This document shows, piece by piece, positions 1-6,228 of a DNA stretch of 42,492 nucleotides. The stretch's first letter is position 1. Every line of letters begins with the position of its first letter. The notes beneath the pieces are model-generated. The model saw nothing but the letters and a program-made list of their open reading frames with translations. It was not told the origin of the DNA and made no database searches. Position numbers and translations under genes: made by a program. Origin of the DNA: a virus; the IMG/VR virus record IMGVR_UViG_3300033145_000860, positions 1-42,492 of that record; one strand, 5' to 3'.

Positions 1-114
1 TACGGACTGGAAGTCCTTGTCGTGGTCGGAGTCCGATCCGCTCGTGTCGATACCGTACATCATCTTGTACAGCTTGATCCGAGCGGCGCGCTGCGCCTTC
101 TTGACGAGGAACTG
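1..114. repeat. Terminal direct repeat (circular overlap), copy 1
   Basis: Bases 1-114 are identical to bases 42379-42492. Because the capsid gene reads through the junction without a break when the ends are joined, this is best read as the overlap of a circular assembly rather than as a biological terminal repeat. The non-redundant genome is 42,378 bp. Confidence 0.95.
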
Positions 115-465
115 AACCAGATCCACCGGAGCCGTGTCCGAACCGCCATCGTTCTGCAACTCCTCTTCCACGTCGTAGCTGACGGGAACCTGCACATACT
201 TCCAGTGGAAATACGGAGACTCCAGCAGCTCCTTGCGGCCCGACGTGAGGGGTTCGCTGGGGAAATACGCCTGCGCCAGGCTGTCCATCTCGGCCTTGTC
301 GACCGGCCGCGTGATGAACTTGCCGCCCTTGAAGCTGATGCGCCGACCCAAGAGCAGCCGGGCCAGCAGGGGCATCTTCATCAGGACCTGGGCTTTCACC
401 TGGTTCAGGAACAGCGAACGAGTGGTCGCCTGGATGTTGGCGTTGTTGCTTGCTTCAAAATCCAT
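1..465 (-). CDS. Major capsid protein, N-terminal part (continues at 42378)
   Basis: This is the first 155 codons of the capsid gene. The frame runs off base 1 and continues exactly at 42378-41815 once the ends are joined, giving a 342-residue protein. The ATG at 465 begins MDFEASNNAN. The N-terminal part has a helical segment rich in Leu, Lys and Met (about residues 20-50), then a beta-rich region with YFPSEPLTSGR and a VSYDVEEELQNDGG motif typical of HK97-fold phage capsid proteins. It follows a scaffold-like gene and precedes small decoration-like genes, the usual head-gene order. A strong hairpin lies just upstream (497-534). The capsid role rests on position, size and general sequence character, not on a motif unique to the family. 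Confidence 0.8.
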   Translation of the reverse strand, partial: MDFEASNNANIQATTRSLFLNQVKAQVLMKMPLLARLLLGRRISFKGGKFITRPVDKAEMDSLAQAYFPSEPLTSGRKELLESPYFHWKYVQVPVSYDVEEELQNDGGSDTAPVDLVQFLVKKAQRAARIKLYKMMYGIDTSGSDSDHDKDFQSV

Positions 466-496
466 GATTACTCTCGCTTTCCTTGACCCAAAGAGA

Positions 497-534
497 AACC
501 CTCCCTGTCCCCTGCATGCAGGACAAGGAGGGTT
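497..534 (-). terminator. Strong hairpin between scaffold-like and capsid genes
   Basis: Bases 497-510 pair with 521-534 over 13 of 14 positions, closing a 10-base loop that contains the palindrome TGCATGCA. The downstream side on the minus strand has only a short T-rich run, so it may be a partial terminator, an RNA processing site or a stabilising 5' structure for the abundant capsid message. It sits in the 136-bp gap between the end of the scaffold-like gene (602) and the capsid start (465). Confidence 0.7.
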
Positions 535-601
535 CTGATCGCTTCTCGCAGATCACCGGGCCGGCCAGCCCAGCTCTCCGGGTGTATTCACTTGTGCCTA
601 C

Positions 602-1585
602 TTAGATACCGAAGTCAGACCCCTGGCCCTTCAGCCAGTCGGCCTCACCGCTTTCCACCATCTCGGCGAGGGCTTGCTCATTGCTCCGGTTCAGGTCGCC
701 GCCCTTCTTCCGGGTCGGGGTGTCGCCACCGCGGCCGGAATCCAGGGGGATCGACTTCTTCGTCGCCTTCTTGACGGGCGGTTTCCCGCTCGCCTTGAGA
801 GCAAGCTGGGCGTACACGCCCATGATCGCCAACCTGGTGATTTCAGCCGACGGGTAGTTGCCGGGCGCGAACCCCTGCTCCTGCCACAGGTCGGCCATCT
901 GCTTGACGGCGGCGTTGCGGTGTTCCGCGCCGTATTGCGCGTCCGCCTCATCGAGCAGCGTGTTGTACGCCGACCGATTCGCCGTCATCACTTCCTCTTC
1001 GGTGCGGGCCGCGTCGTTCTGCGTCCGCACCTGGTCACGACGGAGGAGTTCCCTCATGGCGAGGTTCCTCTTCCCGTCGTAGGCCTTCCGTTCGTCCTCG
1101 TCGGCGAACTCGTCAGGCGCATCCATGCCGAGGAACTCGTTGAAGTCCTCGTCCGACATCAGCGGCTTGTCGATCGTCGCCACTGTGTCTTCGCCATCGG
1201 GCTTGTCGCCCGACGCCTTGAGCTGCGAGAGCAGCACTTCGTTCGTCTTGCGGAGGTTCGCGAGTTGCTGATCCTTCTCCTGGCGCTCTTTGTCCCACCC
1301 AGGCTTAGTGTCAGCTTCCTCGTCCTTCTCGACGGGCGGCTTTTCCTCGGACTTCTCGGGCGGCTTCTCTTCTTCCGCCTTTTCGTCCGTGGGTTTCACC
1401 GTCACGTCCGAGAGGCCTTCCTCGCCGTTGACACCCTCGCCAGGTTTGTCGTACAGGGATTCTGCAGAGATCCCCTGCATCGGGCCTACAACTTGGGCGT
1501 CCTCGGGTTGGGGAGGTTGAACTCCGCCGGCTGCTTCACGTTCTGCGATAGCTGCATCCACTTGAGACTCTGTCTGCTTTGCCAT
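602..1585 (-). CDS. Probable capsid scaffolding protein
   Basis: 327 residues. I chose the ATG at 1585 (MAKQTESQVD) because AGGAG lies 8 bases upstream; the frame is open farther upstream but without a site. The first two thirds are highly acidic and lysine/glutamate-rich (runs such as EEEKPPEKSEEKPP around residues 70-85), predicted to be disordered or coiled-coil. The C-terminal third has helices and a basic patch (KKATKKS). Its place directly before the capsid gene, the charge pattern and helical content are what scaffolding proteins show; no protease motif is visible, so self-cleavage is not indicated. Two candidate promoters lie in the 197-bp gap upstream, so the scaffold and capsid genes may have their own transcript. 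The function is inferred from context. Confidence 0.65.
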   Translation of the reverse strand: MAKQTESQVDAAIAEREAAGGVQPPQPEDAQVVGPMQGISAESLYDKPGEGVNGEEGLSDVTVKPTDEKAEEEKPPEKSEEKPPVEKDEEADTKPGWDKERQEKDQQLANLRKTNEVLLSQLKASGDKPDGEDTVATIDKPLMSDEDFNEFLGMDAPDEFADEDERKAYDGKRNLAMRELLRRDQVRTQNDAARTEEEVMTANRSAYNTLLDEADAQYGAEHRNAAVKQMADLWQEQGFAPGNYPSAEITRLAIMGVYAQLALKASGKPPVKKATKKSIPLDSGRGGDTPTRKKGGDLNRSNEQALAEMVESGEADWLKGQGSDFGI

Positions 1586-1649
1586 GAGAGTAGCTCCTGG
1601 GCTACGGCCCCTGTCCGTAGGCGTGTTTGCTGGCGGTGTCCTTTCGGCT

Positions 1650-1678
1650 AGTGTACCAGGGCGACGATTGCCCGTAAA
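1650..1678 (-). promoter_or_regulatory. Candidate sigma70-type promoter before scaffold/capsid genes
   Basis: On the minus strand TTTACG (1678-1673) is followed after exactly 17 bases by TACACT (1655-1650). Each hexamer matches 4 of 6 consensus positions. It lies about 65 bases upstream of the scaffold-like start in a gene-free gap. Confidence 0.45.
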
Positions 1679-1715
1679 CCACAGCATGTCCTATTGGCTC
1701 TCCGTCAGCACCGTA

Positions 1716-1750
1716 ATCGTATCATCACGCAGGGACGCGATGATTGTCAA
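1716..1750 (-). promoter_or_regulatory. Candidate extended -10 promoter before scaffold/capsid genes
   Basis: The minus strand reads TGATACGAT (1724-1716), an extended -10 (TG, one base, TACGAT). A perfect -35 consensus TTGACA lies at 1750-1745, but at a spacing of 23 bases, too long for a classic pair. The same TACGAT hexamer occurs in the candidate promoter at 25191-25196. Confidence 0.4.
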
Positions 1751-1782
1751 GCCCGTCACCGCAAAAAATGGGACGAGTCTAC

Positions 1783-2037
1783 CTACCTGCCGCGGGCAGG
1801 TTTGATGAGCGTATTCAGTTCATCGAGCCGGGCCTGCTCGGCCGTCGACAACGGGTGAGGCCTGGCCTGAATCCGCACACGCTCCTGTAGGAGCAGGCTG
1901 TCAGGCAGGTTGTCCGGCGGTTCCTTCCGCTTGTGGCTGCGCGGGGGAGCAGTCGACTTCTTCCGGCCACTGCTGCCCGTGCGGGTCGACCTCGACGCCT
2001 TTTTCTTCGCCTTTTTCTTCGCCTTTTTCTTCGTCAT
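1783..2037 (-). CDS. Small lysine-rich basic protein
   Basis: 84 residues starting MTKKKAKKKAKKKASRS; the first 40 residues are almost wholly basic or Ser/Thr/Pro, and the C-terminal half forms a probable helix (LSTAEQARLDELNTLI). GGAAGG sits upstream of the ATG. The strong positive charge suggests binding to DNA or RNA or to the acidic scaffold-like protein encoded next; that is inference. The gene lies wholly or partly within an overlapping longer frame on the same strand (1901-2911). Confidence 0.6.
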   Translation of the reverse strand: MTKKKAKKKAKKKASRSTRTGSSGRKKSTAPPRSHKRKEPPDNLPDSLLLQERVRIQARPHPLSTAEQARLDELNTLIKPARGR

Positions 2038-2911
2038 GGGTCATTCCTTCCGTACTGCTGCTGCCGGCTCCGCGTTCACGGCCCGGTCGATTTCCTTCCG
2101 CTGCTTCTTCAACTCCGCTTTCGCTGCGGCCAGGAGCTTCGGATCGCTGCGGATCTTCTCGAAGGCCATGAGTGTCCGGGCGGCGTCTTCCACCTTCCAC
2201 TTCCACTCTTCGGCCTTGTCCACTTTCGCTGTTGTCGGGCTGGATGCCATTGTTTAACTCCTTGCCGATGTCACCGCCGCCGCCGGGTTCGCCTTCTTGT
2301 GCTTGAAGTACTCCACCTGCGCCAGCCGCTCCTCGGCCTTCTTCCGACTCGGATAGGGACCGCCGAGGTTCTTGCCCTTCTCCGAGAGAACGTGCCATCC
2401 GTCCTTGAGTTTCCGTATCATCGCTCTCCAACTCCTTCAGTTTGTACATTGCGACGAACGGGCAACCGATCAGGATGTCCGTGGACCCGTCGTCGAAGCG
2501 AATCTCGGCCAACTGGTCCTCCCAATTGATCGTGATGTCCCGGATCTTCCGATCCGCCCCCGCCGGATGGGCGTAGTCCTGCACCGCGCCGTCGATCAGA
2601 TACCGCTCCCCGTTCAACGTGCGGATGCCGTAGAGGGTGCTGAACATGGCGGGCTTGCACTTCTCGGCGTAGTTCTCGATGCTCGTCGAATCGAGCAACG
2701 TCTTGTCCGGTTCGCCGCCATGAACGCGCACGGGAATCTCCTCCATGATGGACCCGTCAGGACCGACCTTGACCACCGTCGGCGACGAACCGCCCAGGAG
2801 GATCATGCCGTCCTTGTACTTCTCGACCTCCTCCGTCGTGAGAAGCTGGTGCGTGTTGGCGTGACAGACTCGCCCGTCTTCAGCTCGAACGACTTCGATC
2901 ATCTGCTGCAT
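1901..2911 (-). CDS. Hypothetical protein; N-terminal ~165 residues look genuine, remainder overlaps three genes
   Basis: The ATG at 2911 has AAAGGAG upstream and starts MQQMIEVVRAEDG. The first 160-165 residues have normal composition, with beta-rich stretches such as RYLIDGAVQDYAHPAG and ITINWEDQLAEIRFDDGSTD. After about codon 164 (base 2421) the frame stays open to 1901, but its composition becomes Gly/Glu/Arg-rich and it overlaps, in another frame, three small genes with their own ribosome sites. Either the C-terminal 170 residues are a real overprinted acidic tail, or the true stop was lost: a shift of -1 would end the protein at a TGA (2420-2418) overlapping the next ATG. No family recognised. 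Confidence 0.55.
   Translation of the reverse strand: MQQMIEVVRAEDGRVCHANTHQLLTTEEVEKYKDGMILLGGSSPTVVKVGPDGSIMEEIPVRVHGGEPDKTLLDSTSIENYAEKCKPAMFSTLYGIRTLNGERYLIDGAVQDYAHPAGADRKIRDITINWEDQLAEIRFDDGSTDILIGCPFVAMYKLKELESDDTETQGRMARSLGEGQEPRRSLSESEEGRGAAGAGGVLQAQEGEPGGGGDIGKELNNGIQPDNSESGQGRRVEVEGGRRRPDTHGLREDPQRSEAPGRSESGVEEAAEGNRPGRERGAGSSSTEGMTHDEEKGEEKGEEKGVEVDPHGQQWPEEVDCSPAQPQAEGTAGQPA
2041..2250 (-). CDS. Small helical protein of unknown function
   Basis: 69 residues (MASSPTTAKV...). AAGGAG lies 7-8 bases before the ATG, overlapping the end of the preceding gene. The sequence is rich in Lys, Glu and Ala and predicted to be mostly helical (KLLAAAKAELKKQRKEIDRA). No family recognised. It sits in a run of three small genes between the portal and the scaffold-like gene. 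Confidence 0.6.
   Translation of the reverse strand: MASSPTTAKVDKAEEWKWKVEDAARTLMAFEKIRSDPKLLAAAKAELKKQRKEIDRAVNAEPAAAVRKE
2254..2421 (-). CDS. Short conserved-type phage protein (55 aa)
   Basis: The ATG at 2421 begins MIRKLKDGWHVLSEKGKNLG, followed by PYPSRKKAEERLAQVEYFKH. A basic strand-turn-helix pattern with 'GKNLGGPY..RKKAEERLAQVE.FK' is seen in many small phage proteins found near head genes; the function is unknown. AAGGAG is present upstream. The stop (TAA at 2256-2254) lies just before the ATG of the next gene. The frame differs by +1 from the overlapping longer frame that ends at 1901. Confidence 0.6.
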   Translation of the reverse strand: MIRKLKDGWHVLSEKGKNLGGPYPSRKKAEERLAQVEYFKHKKANPAAAVTSARS

Positions 2912-2923
2912 GGTGGATCTCCT

Positions 2924-5017
2924 TTACGTTGCCGTGCCTGGTTGGATCGGCCCCGTCTCGGGAGCCGGTTGATTGGGAGCGACGGCGGGGGACGCAGCGC
3001 CTGGTCGGGCTTCAGTACCTGGCCCTGGAGTTGGTTGCGTTGGTCCCCCTTCCGTCGCCTCTTGCTGGGCAAGAATCTCCTGGATCATCGCCCACGCCTG
3101 GTTCCTCGACAGGATCTCGTCGATGTTCTCCACCTCGTAGGCCTCCAGCAACTCACGCAGGTAGGCTTCGCCGAGAACCTGGTACAACTCCATCGCATCC
3201 TGCTTGCGACGAGCCAGGTCGAACGGCAAGCTCGTCGCCACGTTCATTTCGAGGTCGAACCGTGCGTCGATGTCCCCCTCCGTGAGCGTAGCCACCCGAG
3301 CGTGGAACCCTTCGCCGCTCGCGCCGATGATGCGGAGAAGATCGCCCGCCCGGGAGTTCCTGGCCGTGACTTCGTGGACGACCTCCATCAGGCGGATCGT
3401 GTAGTCCTCCAAGAGGATCGACTGCAAACCCGTGCGGAGTCGGGTCATCGTGTCCATCCGCAACGCTTCGGTGGCTGTGGTCGCCCCCGTCGTGTCGCGG
3501 CCCATCGCGATTTCCTGTATGCCCGTCGTGTCGCGAAGCTGCTGCGCCAACAGCGAGTACACCTCGACGACGCCGGTCCCCATCGGCGGCGGCGGCTCTC
3601 GGACGATCTTGCCCGACCCGCCCGTCGCACATTTCCAGATCGCCCCGGCGTGAGCCTTGATCTTCTCGGCCACGTTGCGATTGTCCGGGCAGTTCTGGAT
3701 CGCCCCCTGCTCGACCTTGATGATGGGATCGCCGAAGTATTTGACGTAGTTGCCGAGATGCGAGGCCGCGATGTTCAGCCAGTCCTGAATCGCTCGACCC
3801 ATCTCCACTCCGTTCAGGCCGTGCCAGGTGTGCGGCAGCATGTGATTGACGCCGATGATGTAGGGCCAGTTGCGATAGTCCCAGACCTGCTCTTCGTCCT
3901 TCGGGTTCAGGATCACGTCGGACCCCACCCGGATGGCGTACCGCCCTCGGGGATAGGTTGGCGCTTCGTGGCTTTCGGTCACCGTGGGCCAGTTCTCGTC
4001 ACCCAGCAGTTCACCCGTGGACACCAGCTTGAAGACCTCGACCCCGGCATCGTCCTGCTCCAGCCTGACGACGCCCATCTCCTTTAGCTCGGCCAGGGGG
4101 ATTTGCTTCTTCTCGGTGATCGTCTTCTCCTCGCGGTCCTTCCAGAAGATTTCGAGGATGTTGATCTTTCGCTTGTCCACCCCGCCCGACTCGGCCTTGT
4201 CCCCGCCCAACAGCGACGACCTGTCCACGGCGCCCAACAGCAGCGACGCCAGGCGCCCTTCCACCCGGGGCGTCTGAGCGACTCCTTTGCCTCGCTCCCC
4301 GCTGACCGTCGAACCTTCCAAAGCCGCCTTGCTCGATACCGCCGTGACCTCAAGCGCCAGGCCACCCAAGGGATCCACTTCTTCCTCAGACGATTCGGCC
4401 GCAAGCTCAATCTCCTCCTTGAACGCCGGCCACTTCTGAATCAGCCACGCCACGCTCACCCGACGGTGGCAGTAGCAGTATTCGGCCTTGTGGAGATCGC
4501 CATCCTCGGCTTCGGGGTCCATGCCGAAGTAGTCGGGGCGCAAGAGCGTGATCTGCGTCGCGCCCTTCCACCGCTTCTTCTCCTCGTCCCACTCGTGCTT
4601 CGGCTCCCAATAAACCTTCGTGACCCAGTGCCCGAACACTTTGCCGTCGAGGATCGCAGCCAGGCGGTGCGCCGGGATGCGCAACCCCTTCTCGAACTGC
4701 CACTGCAGGATGTCGCGCCAGACATCCGCTCCCGCCTGGTCCCCCTGCTCCCACGGCAAGGTGATGAGCTTGGGGAACTGCTGGGCCAACAGGGCCGACT
4801 CCTGCATAATGGCGGGGAAGATCTGGTTCGTGACGATGCGATCCCACCCCTCGCGAGCATCCTGGCCGACAAGCTGGTTGTTGAAGACGTAGTTCAGGCC
4901 GTCCTCGTACACCGGCTTCCAGAGCTTGTGGTGCGCCGTAGCGCGCCGGACCATCTCGTCGATCAGGTCGTTCAGGTTCTTCAGCCGCTCTTGCATCTTC
5001 TCGTTCTTCTTCGCCAT
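2924..5017 (-). CDS. Portal protein (P22-like)
   Basis: 697 residues, the size range of P22-type portals. The N-terminus is helical (MAKKNEKMQERLKNLNDLID), followed by a conserved-looking core: DYFGMDPEAEDGD around residue 170, a VNHMLPHTWHGLNG segment near residue 405, and the long stem-type helical stretch NIAASHLGNYVKYFGDPIIK. Later helices (TTGIQEIAMGRDTTGATTATEA, then the TRLRTG helix) resemble the portal clip/wing region. The C-terminal 50 residues are Pro/Gln/Gly-rich. It would form the dodecameric ring at the head vertex through which the terminase pumps DNA. The gene follows the large terminase after a string of small genes, the expected order. Confidence 0.85.
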   Translation of the reverse strand: MAKKNEKMQERLKNLNDLIDEMVRRATAHHKLWKPVYEDGLNYVFNNQLVGQDAREGWDRIVTNQIFPAIMQESALLAQQFPKLITLPWEQGDQAGADVWRDILQWQFEKGLRIPAHRLAAILDGKVFGHWVTKVYWEPKHEWDEEKKRWKGATQITLLRPDYFGMDPEAEDGDLHKAEYCYCHRRVSVAWLIQKWPAFKEEIELAAESSEEEVDPLGGLALEVTAVSSKAALEGSTVSGERGKGVAQTPRVEGRLASLLLGAVDRSSLLGGDKAESGGVDKRKINILEIFWKDREEKTITEKKQIPLAELKEMGVVRLEQDDAGVEVFKLVSTGELLGDENWPTVTESHEAPTYPRGRYAIRVGSDVILNPKDEEQVWDYRNWPYIIGVNHMLPHTWHGLNGVEMGRAIQDWLNIAASHLGNYVKYFGDPIIKVEQGAIQNCPDNRNVAEKIKAHAGAIWKCATGGSGKIVREPPPPMGTGVVEVYSLLAQQLRDTTGIQEIAMGRDTTGATTATEALRMDTMTRLRTGLQSILLEDYTIRLMEVVHEVTARNSRAGDLLRIIGASGEGFHARVATLTEGDIDARFDLEMNVATSLPFDLARRKQDAMELYQVLGEAYLRELLEAYEVENIDEILSRNQAWAMIQEILAQQEATEGGPTQPTPGPGTEARPGAASPAVAPNQPAPETGPIQPGTAT

Positions 5018-5030
5018 GATGCGCTACCTC

Positions 5031-5435
5031 TCAATTCGGATGGAGCCGACCGAAGCCGGGCGGGGCAGTCAGGCCCTTGGGAAGCTGTTTGCCGGGGACG
5101 ACGATGTTCTTGGCCATCGCCTCGTGCTGTTCCTTGATCTGCGCGAGCTTCGCCTCCGCCGCCTTCTCACTGATCGACTCGAACAGGGCGTAGGCCTGCT
5201 CGACGGTGTCCGCCCTGCAGATCTCGAACTGGAAGGGCGTCATCGCCACGACGTTGCCCTGCGGATCCTCGTGGCGAATCTGGCTCTTGCCGATGAACCG
5301 CACCTTCGGAGAGTCGGCTTCCTCGGGATGAACCCGGGTCACCTGGTCGACGAATCGCCCCTTGTTGTCGCAGAAGTTGCGGATCTCCCCAATCTCATAC
5401 GAATGCTCTTCGGGCGTCGTGTCTTCTGAGATCAT
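5031..5435 (-). CDS. Hypothetical protein upstream of portal
   Basis: 134 residues. The start at 5435 (MISEDTTPEE) is chosen because AGGAGA lies 8 bases upstream and because it overlaps the stop of the preceding 33-residue gene in an ATGA. The N-terminal half is beta-rich (YEIGEIRNFCDNKGRFVDQV), the middle contains PFQFEICRADTVEQAYALFE, and a Lys/Glu helix follows. No family recognised; its position next to the portal suggests a head-assembly role. Confidence 0.65.
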   Translation of the reverse strand: MISEDTTPEEHSYEIGEIRNFCDNKGRFVDQVTRVHPEEADSPKVRFIGKSQIRHEDPQGNVVAMTPFQFEICRADTVEQAYALFESISEKAAEAKLAQIKEQHEAMAKNIVVPGKQLPKGLTAPPGFGRLHPN

Positions 5436-5533
5436 GCTGCTGTCTCCTTTGTCCGTCGCTGGTACTTGGGCATGCGGCTGGGGTTGATGTTCCGCCGCTT
5501 CCAACGCCGTAGTCTCTTCTGTCCGGCTGTCAT
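5432..5533 (-). CDS. Very small basic protein (33 aa)
   Basis: ATG at 5533 with AAGGAG upstream; MTAGQKRLRRWKRRNINPSR, then a short tail ending at TGA 5434-5432, which overlaps the start of the next gene. The start also overlaps the stop of the gene before it. Both ends are therefore translationally coupled, which supports a real gene despite its size. It carries about 11 Arg or Lys residues and would bind nucleic acid if folded. Confidence 0.5.
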   Translation of the reverse strand: MTAGQKRLRRWKRRNINPSRMPKYQRRTKETAA

Positions 5534-5754
5534 GGCGCCGTCTCCTTTATTTGCGATCGCATCCAGTCCACCGCCGCCCGGGCGACATTCTCGAACGTCC
5601 CGGCTTCCACCTTCCGGAGGAACTTGTGCTTGTGGTCAAGGTTGATTCTCAGGTGGTACGGACAATCCAGGGATGGGTAGTAGTGGATTGCCCACGTCAT
5701 CCCACACTTCTGGCCCAGGTCCTCCAGCTCTGCTATCAGCAATGCCGCGCTCAT
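5530..5754 (-). CDS. Hypothetical 74-aa protein
   Basis: MSAALLIAELEDLGQKCG; contains HYYPSLDCPYHLRINLDHKH and ends in an amphipathic helix (ENVARAAVDWMRSQIKE). Both its start and its stop overlap neighbouring genes through ATGA. The pattern of beta strands followed by a helix resembles small phage alpha-beta sandwich proteins, but I cannot name a family. Confidence 0.6.
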   Translation of the reverse strand: MSAALLIAELEDLGQKCGMTWAIHYYPSLDCPYHLRINLDHKHKFLRKVEAGTFENVARAAVDWMRSQIKETAP

Positions 5755-5921
5755 GACGTTCTCTCCACCTCAACGTCCTTATCGAACAGGAACGTCGGCT
5801 CCATGTTGTTGCCGATCCGCCACGCCAGCTTCGCGCCAAGGAGCGCGCCGGAGAGTCCGGCCACCGTCCCAAGAAGGAAGCAGGCGAGGCACGTCAGTAC
5901 CACTGCCATCATGTCGCTCAT
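5751..5921 (-). CDS. Small single-pass membrane protein (56 aa)
   Basis: ATG at 5921 after AAAGGAG; MSDMMAVVLTCLACFLLGTV then AGLSGALLGAKLAWRIG forms one hydrophobic segment of about 25-30 residues, followed by a short soluble acidic tail. TGA at 5753-5751 overlaps the next ATG. Predicted to sit in the inner membrane. It could be a superinfection-exclusion or accessory protein; nothing in the sequence decides this. Confidence 0.5.
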   Translation of the reverse strand: MSDMMAVVLTCLACFLLGTVAGLSGALLGAKLAWRIGNNMEPTFLFDKDVEVERTS

Positions 5922-5939
5922 CGCGCACGCTCCTTTGCT

Positions 5940-6053
5940 TCATCGTCCCACCATCTCTCGGAAGAGATCATACAGCTTCCACACGCCACACGCCAACAGA
6001 ATGAACAGGCAGAACGCCACACCTGCACCGATCAGGCCCATGAGCATGTCCAT
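5940..6053 (-). CDS. Very small membrane protein (37 aa)
   Basis: ATG at 6053 with GAAGAGG upstream. MDMLMGLIGAGVAFCLFILL then ACGVW is one transmembrane helix, followed by a short charged tail (KLYDLFREMVGR). It is the second membrane micro-gene in a row, between the large terminase and the portal. The function is unknown. Confidence 0.45.
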   Translation of the reverse strand: MDMLMGLIGAGVAFCLFILLACGVWKLYDLFREMVGR

Positions 6054-6059
6054 GCCTCT

Positions 6060-6206
6060 TCACCTCGCCACCCGAGCAAGCCACTTGTTCATCGGATCCC
6101 CGTCGCCACGCTTGTACCAGGCGTTGGGCTTCGATGCGGGCACATTGCGATTCCCCGGCAGAGGGGCCCCGTGCATCAGTAGCCTCAGTAGGTTACTCAC
6201 CGCCAT
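6060..6206 (-). CDS. Small hypothetical protein (48 aa)
   Basis: ATG at 6206 with AAGGAG 8 bases upstream. It begins MAVSNLLRLLMHGAPLPGNR and has a Pro/Asn/Lys-rich middle (PASKPNAWYKRGDGD) and a short C-terminal helix. The stop lies just before the next gene. No family recognised. Confidence 0.5.
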   Translation of the reverse strand: MAVSNLLRLLMHGAPLPGNRNVPASKPNAWYKRGDGDPMNKWLARVAR

Positions 6207-6228
6207 AGTCAACTCTCCTTTTCGTCAT
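6193..6228 (-). CDS. Possible 11-residue leader peptide
   Basis: An ATG at 6228 overlaps the TGA of the large terminase (ATGA) and encodes MTKRRVDYGGE before a TAA inside the start of the next gene. Its codons contain that gene's AAGGAG. It may be only a coupling device or chance. Confidence 0.2.
   Translation of the reverse strand: MTKRRVDYGGE

Noticed and set aside
2372-4087. 570-codon plus-strand frame
   Set aside because: Antisense shadow of the portal and its neighbour; no ribosome site or recognised domain.
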